The notes under the pieces were generated by a model, which was not told the origin of the DNA, ran no database searches, and worked only from the letters and a program-made list of their open reading frames with translations. The position numbers were made by a program, and so were the translations under genes. Below are positions 33,014 through 36,095 of a stretch of 36,095 nucleotides of DNA, in pieces; position 1 is the first letter of the stretch; the number at the start of each line of letters is the position of its first letter. Source of the DNA: Candidatus Melainabacteria bacterium (lineage in GTDB: Bacteria > Cyanobacteriota > Vampirovibrionia > Obscuribacterales > Obscuribacteraceae); the NCBI GenBank assembly GCA_003151275.1, contig PLXC01000057.1, positions 1 through 36,095 on the forward strand. Reading direction: 5' to 3'.

Positions 33014-33442
33014 TCATATTTTTTTGTCGTGAAACCCCGGCAAATCTTCATCCAGCAAACTGCCTATTTGATTGAGTCTTAGCTTGATGTGTTTCTTCAA
33101 TATAGGATCGGCACACTTCTCGAACGCCTGTTCATAAAGCGCATTGGCATTGCCCAGGGCTGTTGAATAATCAGGCTCAGCGCTGATCCGTTCTTTGCTC
33201 ATGGGCGCCAAAGTGGGGATGATCTCTTTGCAGTTGAGCGCTTGTGTAAACAGTTGTTCTGCCTTTTCTGAGGACTGATGCGGCGTCAGTAGTGCCTCTA
33301 GCCGGTGCTCGTTTTCTCGCACGTACTTAGTCAAAACCTGTCTCATGAGAGGCTGGTAGCCAATACCTTCGAGCTTGGATAGTTGTCTCAACTGTTCTAT
33401 GACTGACTTCTGAATCCTGAACGATAGAAGCTGCAAGCCCAT
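33014..33442 (-). CDS. ribbon-helix-helix-like protein
   Basis: A ~142-residue protein. The N-terminal ~50 residues (GLQLLSFRIQKSVIEQLRQLSKLEG then YQPLMRQVLTKYV) fit the CopG/BrnA-like ribbon-helix-helix pattern: a strand followed by two helices with the G-x-x-Y-Q turn. The C-terminal ~90 residues are helical and TPR-like in feel (LGNANALYEQAFEKCADPILKKHIKLRL). It could be a transcription regulator or an antitoxin, but no toxin gene is adjacent. The ATG at 33442 has GGAAG eight bases upstream; the GTG at 33457 has none. It diverges from the GT-C-like gene across about 95 bases containing TCTAG/CTAGA half-sites, where it might bind. Confidence 0.6.
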   Translation of the reverse strand: MGLQLLSFRIQKSVIEQLRQLSKLEGIGYQPLMRQVLTKYVRENEHRLEALLTPHQSSEKAEQLFTQALNCKEIIPTLAPMSKERISAEPDYSTALGNANALYEQAFEKCADPILKKHIKLRLNQIGSLLDEDLPGFHDKKI

Positions 33443-33504
33443 TGCGTCGTCTTCCACGATCTAGTACGCTTGTATTCTAGAAAAAGTTCAATTGTTTAGC
33501 CGTA

Positions 33505-33510
33505 TATAAT
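33505..33510 (+). promoter_or_regulatory. -10 element for the GT-C-like gene
   Basis: A perfect TATAAT about 28 bases upstream of the TTG start at 33538. No consensus -35 at standard spacing, so it may need an activator. Confidence 0.35.
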
Positions 33511-33537
33511 CAGGGCATCAACAAAGGTCAGGATCTT

Positions 33538-35070
33538 TTGCCGTCCGCAGCCGCTATAGCTCAAGCTTGTCTGATTTTGGGCACGGTCATAGTTCACGTT
33601 ATTGGTTTTGGCATTCTACTTACCAGAGCTGCGCAGTTTGAAGAGAAAGACAGCTGCACGATCATTGCCACTGTAGGTGGTGCAGGCTTAACTGCTCTTG
33701 GTTTTTACCTCTTGCTTTTGGGTTACTTTTCTGCTTGGAATGACATAACTTGGTGCATCTCATCATCTGCGTTTTTCCTGTTGTCAATTCGACTGTTATC
33801 GTCACACAAGTGGGCTGCTATCTCAACTTTTCAGGTGTTGGAATGGCGCAAGAACACCAAGCTGGATCTCGTCTTCATGACGTTTGCTGTGGCAACTGTG
33901 TGTGTCAGTCTTGTTTCATGCCTCAGACCCACTGTCATGAGCGACGAGAGTGATTACCACTGGCCTGCTCCCGTGCTCTGGGCGTCCGTTCATCATTGGA
34001 GCCCGTCACCATACCGCTTTATGAACGGACCCGCGTTGATAGAGCTTTTATACATTCCGGGAGCTTTGTTCAATAACTTGACTGCCGCTCATGCCACGCA
34101 TTTCCTGACTTGGCTGGTACTAATTGCTTCTTGCTGCGCGCTCGGGAGGTTGCTTAAATCAGCTACTCTTCCTGTTCTTGTCGCTGTCATGGCATGTCCT
34201 GTTATCACCGTACAATCGTCTACAGCCATGAATGATCTCGGCACCACAGCTCTGGTTCTTTCGTCAGTAGCAATCTTGTTTGCTCGCAGCTGCAAAACAA
34301 ACCTTAAGCAAATTGCCCTTTCGTCGTTTGTGTTGTGTGGAGCACTCTCTTCCAAACCACCGGTCGCTCTGGCCGTTGTGCCGATCATGTTGGCATATGT
34401 TGTCTTTGGTTTCGAAAACAATACCGCAAAGGAACGAATACGAAGGGTGGCTGTTTTTTTCCTGCCTTTGATCCTCATTGGAATTTGTTGGTTGACTCAC
34501 ACCTATTCGTTAATCGGGAAGCTTGTTGATATACCTATCGATGCGATCTGGTCTCATGGAAACCACAGCACAGATGCTGTTCTCTCATACAGTGGTTCCA
34601 ATCTAGGCATGGCAAGTCCGCCGTCCATCAACAAGGTGCTTGTGCTGATTTTGACTCCTTTTGTTACTTGCATTTTGGGCAATCAAGAACCCTGGGGCAA
34701 TCGCACTGGCTTCGTGATTCCATTGTTCTTCCCACTCTTTCTGATCGCGTTAAAGCGTTTTGGTAAGGAGCTCAAGAGTTTGGGATGGTGGTTGGTAGCA
34801 TTGTCCGGATCTTACTTTATTGGAGTTGGACTTTTCGTCATTAGAACCAGGTACAACATGGTCGTCTGGGCGATTTGGTCAGCGTTGGCTGGGGTCGGGT
34901 TTTACTACTTCTATGAATCGCTGGGTGGTAAAAAGAAATGGGCATTGGCGTTAGTATTCACGTTATTAGTCGGCGTTGGTTGCATCGATTCGTGCAGAAC
35001 TTTGTTAATGTGGGATGCTCATCCCAAACACCATATAATGCCTAAGATTCTATGGTTTTTAGGCAAGTAA
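33538..35070 (+). CDS. polytopic GT-C-like membrane protein
   Basis: A 510-residue protein with 10-12 membrane helices. The large first periplasmic loop starts PTVMSDESDYHWPAPVLWAS, which resembles the acidic D/E site of GT-C lipid-linked-sugar transferases. A later loop is DAIWSHGNHSTDAVLSYSG. There is no soluble C-terminal domain. It is likely a glycosyltransferase using a polyprenyl-linked donor, though a polymerase-like role (Wzy-type) cannot be excluded. The TTG at 33538 has AGGA just upstream and follows a TATAAT. It precedes the GT4 gene by 31 bases on the same strand. Confidence 0.72.
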   Translation: MPSAAAIAQACLILGTVIVHVIGFGILLTRAAQFEEKDSCTIIATVGGAGLTALGFYLLLLGYFSAWNDITWCISSSAFFLLSIRLLSSHKWAAISTFQVLEWRKNTKLDLVFMTFAVATVCVSLVSCLRPTVMSDESDYHWPAPVLWASVHHWSPSPYRFMNGPALIELLYIPGALFNNLTAAHATHFLTWLVLIASCCALGRLLKSATLPVLVAVMACPVITVQSSTAMNDLGTTALVLSSVAILFARSCKTNLKQIALSSFVLCGALSSKPPVALAVVPIMLAYVVFGFENNTAKERIRRVAVFFLPLILIGICWLTHTYSLIGKLVDIPIDAIWSHGNHSTDAVLSYSGSNLGMASPPSINKVLVLILTPFVTCILGNQEPWGNRTGFVIPLFFPLFLIALKRFGKELKSLGWWLVALSGSYFIGVGLFVIRTRYNMVVWAIWSALAGVGFYYFYESLGGKKKWALALVFTLLVGVGCIDSCRTLLMWDAHPKHHIMPKILWFLGK

Positions 35071-35101
35071 TTTGTAATTGTGATTAGTTTCTGAGAACAA
35101 G

Positions 35102-36095
35102 ATGAAAATTCTTCTGATCAATGATCATGGTGCACCTATAGGGGGCGCTGAATTGATGCTTCTGCGCCTGAGACAAGAATTGAATAATATGGGTCACGAT
35201 GTTCGACTTTTTGCGACGACGGCTGAGACCGAGCGAGAAAATGTGGTGGCAGATTATAAGTGCTTTGGCACATCATCAAGCTTGAGAACGTTGCTCCAGA
35301 CAGCTAATCCCTTTGCTTGTTTAAGTTTGAAAACTGTACTTGATGAGTTTAATCCTGATGTGGTTCACGTTCGCATTTTTCTTACGCAACTTTCTCCCTT
35401 GATAATGCCGCTTCTGCGAGACTATCCGACTGTTTATCACGCGGCTTGGTATCGAAGCATTTGCCCGACTGGAACAAAGACATTGCCTAACGGAAAAGCT
35501 TGTGAGTTTCCGGCGGGCTTAGCTTGCTTGTCTAACAAGTGTCTTCCTGTCTGGGACTGGGTGCCGCTGATGTTTCAACTGGATTGCTACTCAAGATGGA
35601 AATTTGTCTTTGATGCTTGCGTTACACCCAGCGAAGCGCTGAAAAACAGCTTGCAAGAGGATTTTATTAATCCGATAAAAGTTATCTGGAATGCCGTGCC
35701 GGTTACCGCCCCGCGTCCACTCCTTGTCTCACCGCCTGTGGTGGCTTATGCCGGAAGAATGGTACAAGTGAAAGGTGTAGACATACTAGTTCGAGCATTT
35801 AAGAAAGCTTTGGAGCGGGTTCCAAATGCGGTATTGGTGCTCGCTGGCGATGGTCCTGACTTGTCGCGGATAAAGGCTCTGATAGCTGATCTTGGGCTTG
35901 CTCAAAATGTAAAGGTGCTTGGACACCTTTCGCAAACTGAACTTGAATCTCAGCTGCAGTCAGCTTGGGTACAAGTGGTACCATCGCGTTGGTCCGAGCC
36001 ATTCGGCATTGCTGCGGCTGAATCAATGATGAGGGGAACCTGTGTCGTTGCCAGCAACACGGGCGGTCTTGCCGAGTTCATTGAATCGGGGAAGA
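35102..36095 (+). CDS. family 4 glycosyltransferase, 3' end outside window
   Basis: The frame from the ATG at 35102 is open for 331 codons to the window edge. It begins MKILLINDHGAPIGGAELMLL, the N-terminal GGAE motif of GT4 enzymes, and passes PDVVHVRIF and VTPSEALKNSL. The C-terminal nucleotide-binding domain starts VVAYAGRMVQVKGVDILVRAF and has VLVLAGDGP, VKVLGHLSQTEL and VVPSRWSEPFGIAAAESM, containing the E-x7-E donor-binding motif. The inserted cysteine-containing region (ICPTGTKTLPNGKACEF, LACLSNKCLP) is a known extra in some GT4 members. It adds a sugar to a lipid-linked acceptor in the cytoplasm. Not truncated by mutation, only by the window. Confidence 0.92.
   Translation, partial: MKILLINDHGAPIGGAELMLLRLRQELNNMGHDVRLFATTAETERENVVADYKCFGTSSSLRTLLQTANPFACLSLKTVLDEFNPDVVHVRIFLTQLSPLIMPLLRDYPTVYHAAWYRSICPTGTKTLPNGKACEFPAGLACLSNKCLPVWDWVPLMFQLDCYSRWKFVFDACVTPSEALKNSLQEDFINPIKVIWNAVPVTAPRPLLVSPPVVAYAGRMVQVKGVDILVRAFKKALERVPNAVLVLAGDGPDLSRIKALIADLGLAQNVKVLGHLSQTELESQLQSAWVQVVPSRWSEPFGIAAAESMMRGTCVVASNTGGLAEFIESGK

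Noticed and set aside
32816..33082. 88-codon plus-strand frame
   Set aside because: It overlaps the ribbon-helix-helix-like gene end and has no domain; the only good ribosome-binding site in the area belongs to a different 8-codon frame.
33014..33442. Toxin-antitoxin pair
   Set aside because: The protein is antitoxin-like in its N-terminus, but no BrnT/RelE/MazF-like partner is adjacent on either side.
34089..34478. 129-codon minus-strand frame inside the GT-C-like gene
   Set aside because: Antisense to a membrane-protein gene; composition looks like the mirror of hydrophobic codons, and no family features are present.
26727..35070. Wzx/Wzy-dependent polysaccharide locus
   Set aside because: No flippase is present and an ABC-2 permease/ATPase pair is, so the export route is ABC-type; the GT-C-like protein at 33538 is a possible but unproven polymerase.

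Overview
The window (36,095 bases, moderate GC) is a bacterial chromosomal segment dominated by envelope and exopolysaccharide biosynthesis, plus a compact block that looks like a peptide-modification system. There are no tRNA or rRNA genes, CRISPR arrays, transposases, integrases or phage genes. Taxonomy cannot be fixed from sequence alone. The mix of a large GAF/GGDEF/HD-GYP protein, a methyltransferase with a regulatory domain, HprK-like kinases with PqqD, an FkbH/ACP/MBOAT cassette and a UbiA-type prenyltransferase would fit a free-living bacterium such as a non-photosynthetic cyanobacterial relative (Melainabacteria/Obscuribacterales type). That is a guess, not a demonstration.

Layout. 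(1) 1-6557: end of a membrane protein, a SAM methyltransferase (-), a 1229-residue GAF-GGDEF-HD-GYP signalling protein (+), and a methyltransferase with regulatory domain (-). (2) 6816-14214: an unusual block with three HprK-like P-loop kinase paralogues, a PqqD-like protein, an MvdC/MvdD-like ATP-grasp ligase, a nucleotidyltransferase-family protein, a degenerate alkaline-phosphatase-superfamily protein and two small candidate substrate peptides. The two peptides are transcribed divergently from a shared 140-bp region that carries an inverted repeat. (3) 14376-16982: a 20-bp perfect palindrome and promoter, a Wzz/BY-kinase polysaccharide co-polymerase, then a promoter-to-terminator unit that looks like a free-standing small RNA. 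(4) 17064-22747 (-): an overlapping cassette FkbH-like / acyl carrier protein / SGNH-like / MBOAT / MaoC-like / SDR, which reads as an O-acylation pathway. (5) 23069-26439: a GT-C membrane glycosyltransferase, a decaprenyl-phosphate phosphoribosyltransferase-like UbiA protein, and a frameshifted SGNH-like pseudogene cut off at a 34-bp repeat. (6) 26727-32636: Wzm/Wzt-type ABC exporter, two GT2 glycosyltransferases, two RmlC-fold proteins and a Gfo/Idh/MocA oxidoreductase. (7) 33014-36095: a ribbon-helix-helix-like protein, a GT-C-like membrane protein and a GT4 glycosyltransferase running off the end.

How they may work together. Regions 3 to 7 plausibly make, decorate (acylate) and export a surface polysaccharide through an ABC-transporter route, with chain length controlled by the Wzz/BY-kinase protein. 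Region 2 contains the most unusual gene combination: ATP-grasp, PqqD-like binder, several HprK-like kinases and a nucleotidyltransferase around two small peptides. I propose it as a candidate, possibly undescribed, ribosomal-peptide modification or surface-assembly system. The 34-bp direct repeats at 16943 and 26406 bracket the acylation and GT-C/UbiA genes and may mark an inserted segment.
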